Of a stretch of DNA of 64,000 nucleotides, positions 1 through 13,069 are shown one piece after another (position 1 is the first letter of the stretch; each line of letters opens with the position of its first letter). The translations under genes and the position numbers were made by a program. The notes under the pieces were generated by a model. That model did no database searches, was not told where the DNA came from, and worked only from the letters and a program-made list of their open reading frames with translations. The stretch is from Diphasiastrum complanatum (lineage: Eukaryota; Streptophyta; Lycopodiopsida; Lycopodiales; Lycopodiaceae), in contig CM055097.1 in the NCBI GenBank assembly GCA_029204225.1, positions 26,195,039 through 26,259,038 of the forward strand. Direction: 5' to 3'.

Positions 1-460
1 GTTTCGCGAAACTTTTTAGAATATTTCTAGCATATTTTTGAGAATCTCTGAAGAATCTCTCGACCTACTTTTTGTATTCCTCCATTAAAGATGATGGCCA
101 CGTGATCATCATTTTTCACACGTGTGTACGCTCACATATCAAACAAATATTGTTTTTATTTATTTATTTTTTTGTTCTTTTCACAAACGGTCTTCCGTCA
201 TTAAAGATCGATCTGTCAAATTATAGTTTCAAACATTGAACCATGCACGTCCTCCATAAATGGAAGTGACAGATGTTATGTCACCATGCCACATCATCAT
301 CCCTTTCACATCGCTACTGCATATCCAAGTTATTTTCCATTTTCTTCCTTACACTTTTGGCCTGCGAGTTTATGCTTTCCTGCGCTCATTCTCTTTGCGA
401 TCAACACACACTTTTACGAACTATTGCGATCTACGGAGCTATCGTCAAACATTCGACCAA
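1..460. other. Non-coding flank upstream of family N copy A
   Basis: No convincing gene. The stretch is AT-rich and holds a G-box core CACGTG at 99-104 and the palindrome CACACGTGTG at 117-126, a motif that recurs in many LTRs of this window. A promoter or leader for the open frame beginning at 461 is possible but not shown. Confidence 0.4.
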
Positions 461-3400
461 TGGCTTCCGGATCAAGCTCTAGCTCTACCATCATCTGGAA
501 AGCACGCGCAAGAATCCGCCTGATATCCATCCAGTCTTATTTGGATCAATGCAGATTGGGCAATCTGAAAGTGGACACCTCCATCATTCTCTCTGATGTT
601 AGCACAGAATTTGTGAACTCCATCCACTCATTTCTGAGGTGGACTTCAAAGTTCATGTGCGAGGCCAATTTTTCACCATTATTGAAGACTTGTTCTGCAC
701 AACCCTCGGACTACCATTGGATGGAAAAATGGTTTCAATGAACAAAGACTTAGTGGATGAAGCAGTCCACTTTTTGAGCAACTGTTTCGTACCCACGAAG
801 GGGTACAAAATTATGACCTACAGGGATTTTTTGCGATGGATTAAACATCAAAAGTTTTCTGGCATTGGAGCACATGTTTCTTGACTGTGTGCCAATTTTG
901 ACATTTTGACTGAACAGGAGAAAACAATGCTGACGGGAAGGATGTTGGCTCCCAAGCCAATTGATCTTTCCAGCATCCTGTCTATTCCTATTCTGGTTGC
1001 ACCAGATGCTGCACCAACAGTCGAAGTAGTAGCTCCCACTGCTATGGAGATTGATGCTGCACCATCCCAACTAGATACAGTTCCAACTGGGGCAATGGAT
1101 GGCGCTGCTGCTGCTGCTGATTCTTCAAAGCTCACATCTGCTTCCACATCTTAGAAGCAATAGAGTGCATCCACAGTTGATGATGATGCAACCCAGTCTG
1201 ACACATCAGACAAAGGACGAATAGCTACAGAAGACGATACTGGGGCTCTTATTGAAGATGAAGACGAACCAGATAACCAGCCCTAGTGATTTCGATCCAT
1301 GACAAAAAAAGCCAAGAATTTAGTGGCTGAAGTGTACGAGTTGGATAAGTACCATCAACAACTCACCATGGAGCTTATCAACTCAAAGAGAAAATCTCTA
1401 GACTCTCTAGACTCACTCGAATCAGACAACACGAAGCTGATCAAACAAAATCGTTCTCTCGAAACACAGCTTCAGACTCTAATAAAGGAAGCTGATTCTT
1501 TGAAGCAGACAAATAAGACAATTCAGGCCAAGTTTGATAATTTTTAGACTCAAAATGATTATTTGAAACAACAACTCTTGGCTGCGAATCAACATAACGT
1601 CGCCCTCCAAAAATATTTGCAGGAAGAGCGAATGACGCGAATAAAGACAAAAGCTGCTCTTTTTGTGAGTACTAATGCAGGGTCAGTCACAGTCGACCTC
1701 ACGAAGCTGAACCAGCTCCAAGACCAGATGCTCAAAAAATTTTGAGTCGAATTCTTGCAACCGCTGGAGGATGCGAAGGCACTTGATGAGAAAGAGTTGA
1801 CTGAGCTGAAGGAGCTCTCAAGTGAAGCCACCCCATCTTGCAGCGGGCCCGATTCTCACGACGAATATCTTCAGGCCCTGCTTCACATTGATGACCTCTC
1901 ATAGCAACTTCAAGCTGTGCCATCTTGTTTTGGAGCCTCAGATCATCCTGAATTCTTGGAGGCAGTCGCGCAGATTGACAAGCTCAAACAGGAGCTGTCA
2001 GATCTCAAGCAGCAATTGGACGATCATAAGTTGGCTGCTGAGTTGCAAACTCAAGACTTGGCAACTGTATTTACTCAGCCAAAGCGAACACGGCGAAATC
2101 AGTCGAAGGCGCAATAGACATCGCCTTCGACGATTGGAAGCAACCTTGGGAAAAGGACGACTTTCTCTGGTTATGGGCCCCACTCTCTATTGAGTAGAAA
2201 GGATGTCTCTATTGGGGTTAAGTTTCAGGTCGTGCCTTTCGGATCAGCAGAGTTGTACATAGGCTCTTCGGCTTTGTATGCTCTAGAATATATGTGAATC
2301 AAAGAATTTCATTTTTTGCGGACCGAAGATAATAAACGACATTTTTGGAAGCGAAAGTTGCAGTTTCAACTGTACAAATCTCAAGCTATTGCAAATTTAG
2401 GTGAATTCGACAATGTCGGGCTACTAATCAATGTAAATATGGCATATCCACAGTTATTCAGTCTTTATGTGGATTGGGAGTGAAATCTTAAAGATTTTTT
2501 CGCAAAATTCGACACAATCTGCAAGACAGAAGGACGTCATTTCGCTACAAGCAGTTCTATACATATTCATTTTGGCAGTTTGGTATTTTCGCAGCAAAGA
2601 CATTATTTTTCATTCAAAATCTTTATGTTAAAAGTTCTTTTTTTAGATTTTCAGCTCGTTACTGTAAAGAAGTCACTCTTCGTAGTGATTCAGACGAAGA
2701 TACAAAGCTAACTCAGGAGCTGTTCGATGGAACATTGCTCCCAATTAAGTTAGAAGAATTCGGCAACTTACTAGTTGGCCACTACACAAAATTGAAAGAA
2801 GACTTGCTATTGATCGAAGCTCAACAAAACTTGGAGTTTGTTCAAAAATTATATGAAGAATTGAATTGTTTATAAAACATTCATTCATGTCTTTGTTGTG
2901 CTGATGTTTCTATGGGATGCTGAATTTTTGAAGTTTAAAGATGTTTTGAAGGTTGATTCCAGTTTTCATCAACAATTCAAAGATCAACTCAAAACAACCT
3001 ATTCAAATAAAGAAACAACAAGACACATATTCTCTAAGATGAAGAAATATCTAAAGGACGAAATTGATGAAGAAATATCTTTTTTGACTTAATGAAATTT
3101 TGAAGAACAGAATGTTTTGGGACTAATCCTCAAAAAGAAGATGTTATGTCCACGAGGATGTTTCACATTTGAGGAAGGGGATATGTGATGCCACCTTATT
3201 GTTAAAAATTGAATATCAACATAAATATGGCATGATATACTCGAAAATGAAGATATTAGCTGTTTAAGTATAAATCATGAAGAGGCCTAAAGTCATTTTG
3301 CGGCCTCCTAAGTACTTGCCTTGTAATTAAGGGCAAGACCTTTAATAAGAAACACATTACCTTGGATAACCTTTACTAGGTCGTGTGGATATGAAAAGAC

Positions 3401-4320
3401 ATATTAAACTAGATTAATTTTAACTCGTAGTTAAGTATACGTATTTTCAGTCTAATTGTTAACTAGACCCTTTCGCGGGAGCGACGCACCTGTTGTTTTA
3501 GAGGTGTGTTTGTTTGCCCCGTAGAATATATATTGATCTCACACTCCAATCTCGATCATCGAGAGAGAAGAGTTTATGCATATGTAATAGATTGGAGAAG
3601 TGAATAGAGTTATGTGTATTATTCTCTCTTATCTCTGTTCTCCGCACTGCTGAGTGTGAGTGATCTTGAGTCTGCTAACAATCTCTAACACATTACATGA
3701 ATTACTCTCTGATCAGACAGACACTCTAGTGCATTATAGACGTTTGATGTGTATCCGTAAATCATGCTCTAAAGAACTATCTTAAAACCATCTTATTTGT
3801 CTGTCGCGAATACTTTCTTTTTGGCACTCGAATAACGGCTATCTTTGGTACAGTCTAGCAGGATCATTGAATAAAGTTGTATGTATACATATGAGATGAC
3901 AGTCCTTGTCTGAAGAATTGAGTCTTTGATCTGTTTTCCTAATTGGCATTGACATAAGTTTCTAACGTGTTCTAAAACCATTAGTGTTCTTTAACCATTA
4001 ATTTGGACTTTAGTTGTTGAGGACTTTTGTCTAGAAATGAATAGTCCGCGAACGTGATTAATTAATTGTCTGCACAGTCGCAAATACATCAGACAACTCT
4101 CGACTCTTGTTGACACCTTAATCATCCAGAGTGTAGTACTATTGTACTACTCTGATAACATCTCATCTGTAGAATGTGTTTCATTCAATTTGATAGAGGC
4201 TAGATTGTTGTTCTGAAATTATTAACATTACATCTCCCAAACCATAAGTAATATTGGTTACTTTTTAATGTCTGATGACAACCAGAATAACACTCAAAAC
4301 CACTTTCCATAATTGTATCA
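461..4320 (+). mobile_element. Non-autonomous LTR-type element, family N, copy A (broken)
   Basis: The coding part begins near an ATG at 461 (MASGSSSSST) and runs to about 2870. The middle, about 1300-2100, encodes a Gln/Lys/Glu-rich coiled coil. The part after 2130 encodes a conserved aromatic-rich stretch. A purine tract at about 3171-3182 is followed by TGTGATGCC, which I read as the start of a 3' LTR-like block. The same organisation is repeated at 34938-38399, which shows this is a dispersed family. No gag, protease, integrase or reverse transcriptase is recognised, so mobility would depend on another element. The copy is broken by several changes. A 5' LTR is not seen inside the window. 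Gypsy sequence on the opposite strand follows directly at 4323. Assignment to LTR kin rests on the purine tract and terminal block; the protein family is unknown to me. Confidence 0.5.
3184..4320 (+). repeat. 3' LTR-like block of family N copy A
   Basis: About 1.14 kb starting TGTGATGCC right after a purine tract and ending at the last base shared with copy B. The corresponding block of copy B is 37300-38399. Both contain a sharply conserved segment with TTCGCGGGAGCGACGCACC-like sequence near 3473, which may lie at the R/U5 region. Ends are inferred from the limits of similarity, not from a target duplication. Confidence 0.45.
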
Positions 4321-4322
4321 AA

Positions 4323-6558
4323 TACATAACTTTCTAATGCTGTCCGCTATGGGAACAACATTATTTACTATAAAATCTATATTAACCCTGTTGGTATAGT
4401 AGGACAACTCAAATGCTCCTTAATTGTCCTACTATAGATGAGAATGTCATCTAAGAATACAACCACACACTACTTCCCTAGATATGGTGAAAAAGGTCGT
4501 TCATCATCTGTTAGAATGTAGCTGGTGCATTCATTAACCCAAAAGGAAGCACGAAAAATTTATAATGATCAAATCTTGTCCAACAACCTATCTTTTGCAC
4601 ATCATTTGGATGAATTCTAATATGATGATATCCGGTTCTAAGATATATCTTTGTAAAGTATTTACCTCCACCTAATCGATCTACCAGATCATCCATATGA
4701 GGCAAAGGATCTATTTTTTATAGTTACCTTATTCAACGCCTTGTAGTCCACACACAACCTGAAGCCTTCATCTTTCTTCAATTTAAGAAGAATAGGAGCA
4801 CCCCAAGGTGACTTACTTTACTGAATATGATTCATCTTTAAGTAATTTTCAATTTGCTTAGTAATCTCTATCTCTTCCTTCTGAGAGAACCTATAAGGTT
4901 GTTTAGAGATAGGGTGACTACCTGGAATTAACTCTATCTTATGGTGTACCGATCTGGACGACGGTATTCCATGAGGTAATTCTTTTGGAAATACATCTTT
5001 AAATTCAGACAATATCTTATTCTTCTCAATTTGCTCCTGATCTAAGTCTACAAAGTTGAGAGTCTTTGACGATTCACAACCACTCGGATGCATTTCAGAT
5101 AAATCCAAAATTGGCTTAGCAAATAAAGAATAAGCTTCATATTGCAAATCAAAAATTTCCATTACATTAGCAAATGAACTCATCCTAGATGGATGTACAT
5201 GTTTGTCTCTAGATAATGTAACTATTTCTTTACCCTCCAGAAAAGAGAGAACATGCTTCTCAAAATGTATCTCATGATGCTTATTAAATAACCACTCGTA
5301 TCCTAGAATTATGTTTGTACGCTAAAACATGGAAATCTATTAACTCTCTATAATCTTGGATCCAAACTAGAAGTCTTGGAATTTTAACATCCCACGTTTC
5401 CAACTCCACACCTAAACTAGATATACTCGATATCTATGGTTATTGGCTTCAGTTTTCAGGCCGAGTTTTCGCACAAGACCAGAGTTAATGAAATTATGAC
5501 TAGATCCACTGTCCACTAAAATACTAACTTCATGTCCATTAACAATGTCTTTCTACCGAAATAAATCATTTGGCAAGAATGAAGTAGTACTAAAAGAACA
5601 ATCACACTCACAATTAATCTTATTAATGATTTTCTTTACCTGGCATCTCAATCACTTGAGATGCACCTTTCTTTCATTCTAGGCAAAATTTCATAACACG
5701 TCCAGGCTTACTACAATGGTAACACACATTGGTCCTTCTAGTCTTTTTCCGGGACAAATGTTTCTTTTGTCTAAAATCAGATGTAGCTTGATCCAATTCA
5801 TCAAAATACTTGGATTTTTTATTCCCACGAACTCTTTTCTTTCTTTCTTCTGGCTGGGTCCAGATGATCCAAATTGATTAGCTTGTAATTGCTAACTAGA
5901 TGCCACCACTGTGGAATCATATGCTTTCGTGACTGTACGATGTCATCGAAAGTTTGAAGCACATTACACTTGCACTCAGTTTGATAATCTACAGACAGAC
6001 CTAGGATAAACTATCAAATGCTAGTTTTGCATCGAATGAAGGAACTTTATTTTATAAATCCATAAAATTTTGCAGGTATGAGTCCAAACTCCGAGTACTC
6101 ATTTTGCAGGTAACAAATCTTTGGTAGAAATATGAGTCGTGTACAACCACAAACGACTTTCTGAACACTTCCATGAACTCATGCCATGTGGTAGGTTTTG
6201 GTTGCAGATCATGCCACCATGACAAAGCTTTCCCATGGAAGAACAAAAAAACACTCTCAATCTTTTTTTCTTTAGGAATTCCATGTAGATTAAAATAACC
6301 GGTCCACTTGGTTAACTAGTCATCTACAACTTCAGGTGTTTTCTCTTTTTTCTCCTCTGAAAAAAATTCAGACTGAAAGTCCAAATTTGGTGTGGATAAA
6401 GTTTTCACTTGATTCAACAGTACTTCCATTTGTTGATCCCTTAAAGTGTTTATGTTGTTTATTTCATTAAGCGCTTGGCTTAACGACTGGCAAATTTGCA
6501 GATAGATAGTCATTGGAACTTGACCATTGAGAGCTTCATTTGCATTATCATCTGCCAT
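4323..6558 (-). mobile_element. Ty3/Gypsy gag-protease-RT remnant (broken, truncated)
   Basis: Read on the minus strand, in order: a gag start with MADDNANEAL at 6558; a gag core with the motif GKALSWWHDLQP near 6235; a CCHC-like knuckle near 5700; a protease-like LVDSGSSHNF region near 5500; a linker with FPKELPHGIP near 4975; and reverse transcriptase with YHHIRIHP and FGLMNAPATF between about 4640 and 4510. The element stops inside reverse transcriptase, where family N copy A begins, so RNase H, integrase and a 3' LTR are absent. It carries multiple breaks and is an old copy. The family (chromovirus or other) cannot be settled because integrase is missing. Confidence 0.85.
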
Positions 6559-7358
6559 ATTGATTTCCTGACACGCAAAATTAGCTTAATTAGTCAAGGT
6601 CCAATCATCAACTAATAAGTGAAAAGCTCAGAATCTTATAATTGGCCGATATTGCTCAGCAGGGTCTTTTATTCATTTAAGCAAATTTTTAAAATCAATA
6701 TCATACTAATTTAAAGAACAACAACTTTTAGGAACAAGTCAAAAAATTTACGAAAACCTAAGATTTTTTAAATCCGTCCGAAATGGACCAACTGTGAAAA
6801 TTGATTTATCAGATTCATAGGCATTATCACATATCAAAATCATTTTGAAACATCCTGCATGCATCTAACTTGACATGCGCCAACTTTTTTGAAAAAATTA
6901 AATTTTTTTTATAAATAGCCTAGTTACTAGAAAATCTGCGTTTTGATCTAGAATTTTCAAAAATAGCTTCATGCAAGAAATCTATTGATCAATCTACTGG
7001 TTACGCATGCAACATGAATCCAAGCATGCATATAGGTCTATCCATACATTTCCATCCACAGACAAGCACTACACTGAATTACAAGCATGCATGCATTAGA
7101 ACATTTTCAAAATTTTATAAATTTTAGTTCAAAAATTGCCAAACTTCAGCCATAATTATCTCTACAAGACACCAGATTGGTCGCTGTAAAGCACAATACG
7201 AAAGGAGAGTGGGTCTAGAAGGCACTTGCCATGTCACTCTGCCACCTAGACTTCACACGTGTGAGCAATAAATGGCCAAAATTCAGGTAATAGAGCTCAC
7301 TTTGGAACTTTAGGTGGTATCATCAACCTACGGTTTGCATTTGGAGGATGGTGGGGTA
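6559..7358. other. Gene-free interval, probable leader of the Gypsy remnant
   Basis: AT-rich sequence between the Gypsy gag start and the Copia LTR at 7359. It likely holds leader or LTR sequence of the Gypsy copy cut by the Copia insertion. No clear primer-binding site was found. It contains TTCACACGTGTGAG near 7253, the palindromic motif shared by LTRs here. Confidence 0.35.
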
Positions 7359-8012
7359 TGTGAAAATTGTCAACATTTCCTAGCTAGTTTGAGGCCTAAA
7401 TTGGCAATTATTATACATAGTTTTGGATCTAACCTTTCACACATGTGAAATAGACCTAGATACTTTTATTCTAGTAGATATTTTATATTGAAGAAGTCTC
7501 AAACTTCAGGACCTTCGAAATGATACCAAATCATGTTATTTGGACATATAGGCCAAAATTGGCTATTTTAGACTATTGGTGTCCTAAAATTGGGTCCTAA
7601 GTTCTAAAGAGAGGAGAGAAAGTCATCTCTCTCGCTTATAATAGGTTGAAATTTGTGGAGAACAGGTTGGAAAAACTTTTTGTATTGTTGAGAGAGATCA
7701 ATAGATCATTGTCACAGTTTCTTCCTCCATTGAGAGCATTGCTTTGTGTATTGTCTTCAAGCTTTTGTGTATGATCTTAGGAGGTTTCCAAAAGTGGTAG
7801 GCTGTTGTTGTAGGGCTAGTATGCTGTTGTTTTTGGCTGCCATCAGTATCTTTCATAAGTTTCTTTTGTCTCTTGAATGCTTTGTCAAGTTCATGTGTAT
7901 CAAAGGTAGCATTAGGATGCTTTGCCATTTCTAGCTTTTGTAGTTTGTTGTGCAAAGATCTTAGCCAGAACATTTGGGATCCTAGATCCATTCAAGATCC
8001 ACTTTTTTCACG
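7359..8012 (+). repeat. 5' LTR of Copia C1
   Basis: Begins TGTGAAAATTG and ends TTTTTTCACG immediately before the primer-binding site. The end was set by the primer site and the start by the TGTGA/TCAC(A) terminal inverted repeat usual for the other LTRs in this window. Confidence 0.6.
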
Positions 8013-8024
8013 TGGTATCAGAGC
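8013..8024 (+). other. Primer-binding site of Copia C1
   Basis: TGGTATCAGAGC is the standard plant Copia site complementary to initiator methionine tRNA. It directly abuts the LTR end. Confidence 0.9.
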
Positions 8025-8311
8025 TAGTTGGCTGTTATTTTTAGTAAGGCTTCCATTTATGGTGATATTTGGATGTTTGATCAAGTTCTAGCATGATTAT
8101 GCATTGCATTGTTGATCAAATCTTACTAGCCTTTGTTTTGTGAGTTGAACTTGTGGATCAAAAGCATATTTCAGGTCTATTGAAGATCAAAGGCTGAGAA
8201 GAAGCTATTTTAGATTGGATCATAACACCTAATCATTTGTTGATTGTGAGGCTTGTGCATATTCAATACTAACAATGTTCTGTTCAATGTATTGTTGACT
8301 ATCTCCACTTT

Positions 8312-8390
8312 TGTGGATGAACACTCTCCTTTATGGATGAAGACTCTCCTTAAGTGGATGAACATTCTCCTTAAGTGGATGACAAATACT
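8312..8390 (+). repeat. Minisatellite in the C1 leader
   Basis: Four imperfect units of about 20-22 bp, each of the form GTGGATGAACATTCTCCTT, lie between the primer site and gag. Confidence 0.7.
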
Positions 8391-10379
8391 CTTTGAGTAA
8401 TTTTGTATTTCTCTAAAAGGCTGAGCAAAGCTCCCACTTGGATGAAAGATCCCCTTTTGGATGAACAAATTGTCAACAATCTTTTGCATAAATTTTGGTG
8501 TACTTTGTTGAGCATGTAAGTAGCTCTCCTAATGTAATTTGATTGGAGCATCTGCTGGAAGGTTTTAACCATTATGCAAATGTGTTTTTAGGTTCTTAAC
8601 AGGTTGAGGAACATTCTCATGTGAAGTGATCTTAGATCTAGATCTAAACACCAAGATTTGACAAGCTAGTGAAGCTAGTCTTGTGATTCACTAAGTGTGC
8701 TCTTTCATTCACCTCTAAAGCTTGTATTTATCATTTGCTGGAGTTTATAAACTTTTAGGAGTGTGGTTTACATGTGGTTTTATAAGTTGAATCAATATCT
8801 TAGTGTGTTGATCATATGTTGATCAAGTTTGTTCAATTCTAGGTATTCTTGGCAGCCAAGTCTTGTGTATTTTCTAAGAATGCAAGTAACTCTTCACATC
8901 ATAACTTGATTTGGTCACTTGCTAGAAAGTTTGCCACCCATAGTTCAAGAGCAACAAAGGTCTGATAAGAAGGCTAAAAGGGCTCTTCATATCATTAAAA
9001 TGAATGTTACCAATGAACTTCTCAAGGAAGTTGGTAAAAGTCAAAGTGCAAGTGAGACATGGAATGCCTTGAAGAAGCTCTTTGAATCAAAGTCCACATC
9101 TAGGGTATTGACCCTAAGGAGACAAATATTTTCTAGTAGGCAAGGAGAGGGTGAAAGTGCTCATGCATTTGTCTTGGTTAAGTCCTTAAGTGATGATCTA
9201 GCATGCATTGATGAAAGCATAAAAGATGGTGAGATAGTCCAGGTTATGTTGAATGGTTTGCTAGATGAACATGCTAATCTTGTGCAAAGTTTTTCCATTC
9301 AAAGAGTCTTGCCAAGTGTGGTTGACTTGCAAGAAATCTTATTGGCTGAAGAACATAGGTTGCAATCAAAGCTTGATGGTGCATCCTTGCAAGGTGGAAG
9401 TGAAGAGGCTTTCTTCACAAAAGGCAAAGTCAAAGGCAAAGGTAAAGGCAAAGGGAAATGGTCCAAAGGTGGCAACTCGGATCATGATGATCACTCTTCC
9501 TCCTCTTCTACTTCTTTTAGAAAGAAAGATAAGTCAAAGTTCAAGTGCTTTTATTGTGGGATAAAAGGTCATTTTACAAATGAATGTCATAAGAAGCAAA
9601 GTAATGAAGATAGCAAGCAAAACAACTTTTGTACTTCTAATGAGGATCTAGATTCTTGTGATTCTCCCATGATGTGTTCTTCAAGTCTAATGTCAAGTGG
9701 AAGTGACAAGGATTTGGTGGATAGATAGTGGATCTAGTTCACACATGACTAGTCATAAGGAGTTCTTTACTTCTTTGATCTCTTATGTTGGAACCAAGAA
9801 AGTGGTTCACATGCCAAATGGTGGTGAGTGTATGATCAAAGGTATTGGCTCAATTCCTATTTTTCTACTAATAGGAATGCAAGGCTTGATGGTGTTCTTT
9901 ACATTCCTTCACTTTCAAGGAATTCGATAAGTGTTGGTCAAATGTTAAAGAAAGGGTACAAGACAAAGTTTGTTGGGGATGTTTGCTTCATTACTAAGGG
10001 AGATGTCTTGATTGCTAGGGGCAATAGACAAGGTAGACTTTACAAGCTTGATGCATTTGTTATGTCTAATAGGATGAATGAAATGAATGTTGGTGGTTCT
10101 CTCAACTTTCAAAAGTCAATTCCTAGCATCAAGAAGATTGGTAGATCTTATGCAAAGCCTAAAGAGCTTCCTTATACTAGATCTAGGTTGAGATCTAATG
10201 AGCTTCTTGGAGATAGTTATTGTTGTGCTAACTTGGCAACTTTTGGTGAATCTATGATCAATGTTTTGGATCCATTGGATCTTGAAGATGGACTAGTGCT
10301 ACCTACTAGTCAAATGGAGTCATGTGGTGCTAAATTAGTATCATGTTTGAACTCTTCTACTCATAGATTTCATGCATGA

Positions 10380-10984
10380 AAACTCCACCACAATCATAGC
10401 ATCCTTTGAGTCAATCTTCATTTTTCCTTTTATTTACAAGACTCCCTCTTAATGATCACACCACAAAACTTAGCAAATCTCTCTCTTGATAGTTGCAACA
10501 TAAGAAATGGAAGAATCTTGAACATTATAATCCATGAAAAGAATACATAGTACATTCAATATAAGAATGATTGAAGTACTTTTTCTTGTCAAACCTGGAC
10601 TTCTAATCAATGATATAGGTAATGATAATGAACCCTCACTATCATTCACAAAAGTATCACTCAAGGTACATCCTACTTTGAACACTTCACATTCATCTCT
10701 CCCTTTTGACTTGAGATCTTCCTCACCAAGTCTCATGATAGAACCTGATCTACTTTCTTTATGAATACATGTGACACCACTTGTTGCACAAATGACGTTC
10801 TTGGACTCTCATCACATAAAGATGCAAAAGAACCTTTTTCTTCAAACATGCTCAAAGCACCATCTTTTTCCAAATGAGTAAATAAGTCATTAGCAACAGC
10901 CATTTCCAAAGAAGAGTTTTTATCACCTCCATTGATGAAGTTAGCTCTCTTCTACCTTCCCCAATTTGGCACTTGCCATGTAGT
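10380..10984. other. Gene-free interval after C1
   Basis: No product recognised. The minus strand has short open stretches without known motifs. It separates C1 from the next LTR-like block. Confidence 0.4.
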
Positions 10985-11876
10985 TGTGAAAAATGCAAAA
11001 ATAAGCTTGGTAGAGGCCAAAAATATTGTATATAGGATGATTACACATGTGTGGAGCTTGTTCCTACGTGTGAAAGTAGTGTACTTGTCATGTACCATAA
11101 TCATATAGGTTGTACATATGATTTAATTCAAGTTCTAGTGGCTAAAAAAGCCAAAAACTAGTTTTCTAGACATATGACACATGGCATCAATCTATTGATT
11201 GCATGAGCCACATCCTTTGGTTAGGTGTCACATCCCTTGTGTAGAGGATAGCTCACATGTGTGGAATAAGCTGAAGTAGATGAATTTTGACTTCTAGAAG
11301 ATTTTCAAGTAGATCTCCATATAGAAGCAAAATGGACCAAAACTGCTCAAAATAGAAGGTTTTGTCCAAGTGTCTGTTTTGCATGATGAATCATCATATG
11401 ACAAAGCACCTTCACACATGTGGGATCAAAGGGATGATCAGTACCACGAGCTCCCACTTATTGTATATATAGAGCCACATTTGGCCATAATCAATGTGAG
11501 ACACCAATCTTGGTTTTGGAAGCAATTTTGAGTGATTCTCTCCATTTGTCTACATTTGTTTTGATTGTTTTGAGGTTCTATCAATGTGTACTTGATTTTC
11601 AGGTTGGAGTCCGTACTCAGACAATGTTTCACACGTGTGAAACCAGAAAGTACACCTATCTTCAATTAATGATTGTTCTTGTTAGGATTTTGTGTCTAGA
11701 ATTGATCTGGATTGATCTTAATCTCAAGTAGATTGATAGATCAAGTAATCTGACAACCAATCTCTCTTGAGGATTAGATTAGGATCCACTCTTGTTCCTT
11801 TTTGTACTCTTTCTACAGTAGTTCCATTGAAGAGCCACCAAGACTGCTACATCATTCCGGACGTGGTTGTATCAAG
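10985..11876 (+). repeat. LTR-like block with degenerate primer site
   Basis: Starts TGTGAAAAATGC and ends at 11863 before TGGTTGTATCAAG, which resembles a decayed initiator-Met primer site. It contains several CACATGTG/CACGTG motifs and a TATA-like TATATATAGAG near 11464. It is not a copy of the C1 LTR. It looks like the 5' end of another Copia-type element whose body is missing, or a solo LTR with a little leader. Confidence 0.4.
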
Positions 11877-13069
11877 TAATTAATAATCATATGAGGACCC
11901 AAACCTATAATTGGACATAGGAGCACTTGCATGGTGAATGAGTGCTTTAATGCAAGAATAGGAGGTCAATAGCTTAACAAGGTTGCATGGGAATCCTAAG
12001 GAAAATATTCTCTCTTCTTGGAGAGAATACATACCATGGAAACTCGCCCATCTCCCTGTTGGAATTTCAGATTCTTGAGCCATGTTTTCTCTCCTCTCTT
12101 GTATTCATTCACTGTGGCTTGGGGGTGAAGGGTTAGAATATTGACTAGTCTCTTCATGTTGGTTGGGTGGTTCATGCTCCACAGGTGTCTTTTTGGTTCG
12201 CATGTGACAGATTCTTGAAGATCTTCACTTGGCGATCGTTATAATTTTCTTATCCACACAGATGCTTGTTGATTCTCAAAGCGACTTATCCACACAGTAG
12301 CAACAAGTTTTCAACACAGATGCTTGTTGATCCCCAAGGCGTCTAACCTACATAGCAGCAAGGAGTTTTCAACATAGTCAGATCCTCATGTTCATTGATT
12401 CCTTTTGATTCTCACAGCAAGGAGCTTTCATTACAGCATAGAAATGCTCACTGATCTTCACACTGCAAAACAATGCTTCTAATCCTCACAGCAAGGAAAC
12501 GTGCACTGATTCCTTCTTTAGCACAGTCAAAAAATGTCTACTGGTTCCTTTTTTAACATAATTAGAAATCGTGTATGATTTCTTCTTTATGACACTTTTT
12601 TTAGCACACCTTTTTTTTCACACAGTCAGACAACATGTGTTGATTCTTTTTTTAACACAAACAGAAAACATGCACTAATTCCTTCTTTAGCGCACATTTT
12701 TTTTCACACAATTAAGATCCTCACAGAAAAGAAACTCATTTGATTATAACTACAAAAAAACTCGTCTGATTCTCAAAGCAAGGAGTTTAACACTGATTGC
12801 GATGCATTGTATCGATGTCTTTGATAAAGGCAACGTTTTATTGTTCTATAAACTCGAATGTCCTTTGATAAAGGCAGCGTTTGACTGTTCTATAGTTTGT
12901 AGTACTTGACATATTACAGTTATGAACTACATGCTTCGAAAGGGCGCAATGATTCAAAGAGTAAATTGCATCTTCAAAGAACTGTTAATTCCTACCTACA
13001 TCGAAAGGGATAGCCTCACATGAAGAACTGTTTTTGACTGTTTGATCTTCTTCTATTTAAACTTCCTGT
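11877..13069. other. Degenerate short-repeat region, no gene
   Basis: From about 12250 to 12790 there are imperfect repeats built on 'CACAGATGCTTGTTGATTC' and 'CACAGCAAGGAG', spaced about 60 bp at the start and decaying rightwards. No coding potential is seen on either strand. Confidence 0.5.

Larger units (their letters stand above)
7359..10379 (+). mobile_element. Copia remnant C1: LTR, primer site, gag and protease region (broken)
   Basis: A 5' LTR (7359-8012) and an initiator-Met-tRNA primer site (8013-8024) are followed by a leader and a UBN2-type gag from about 8919. Gag includes ETWNALKKLF near 9058 and the spacing typical of Copia gag. A zinc knuckle CFYCGIKGHFTNEC lies at about 9546. 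It is followed by a protease-like WWIDSGSSSHMTSHKEF near 9715 and a segment (LYIPSLSRNSISVGQ) from just after the protease. Integrase, reverse transcriptase and RNase H are not present downstream. The coding part carries a few breaks. The likely target duplication is GGGTA at 7354-7358, but its right-hand partner was not found. Confidence 0.85.

Noticed and set aside
10985-11863. 3' LTR of Copia C1
   Set aside because: Beyond the TGTGAAAA start it does not align with the 5' LTR at 7359-8012, and it is followed by a primer-site-like sequence, not host DNA.
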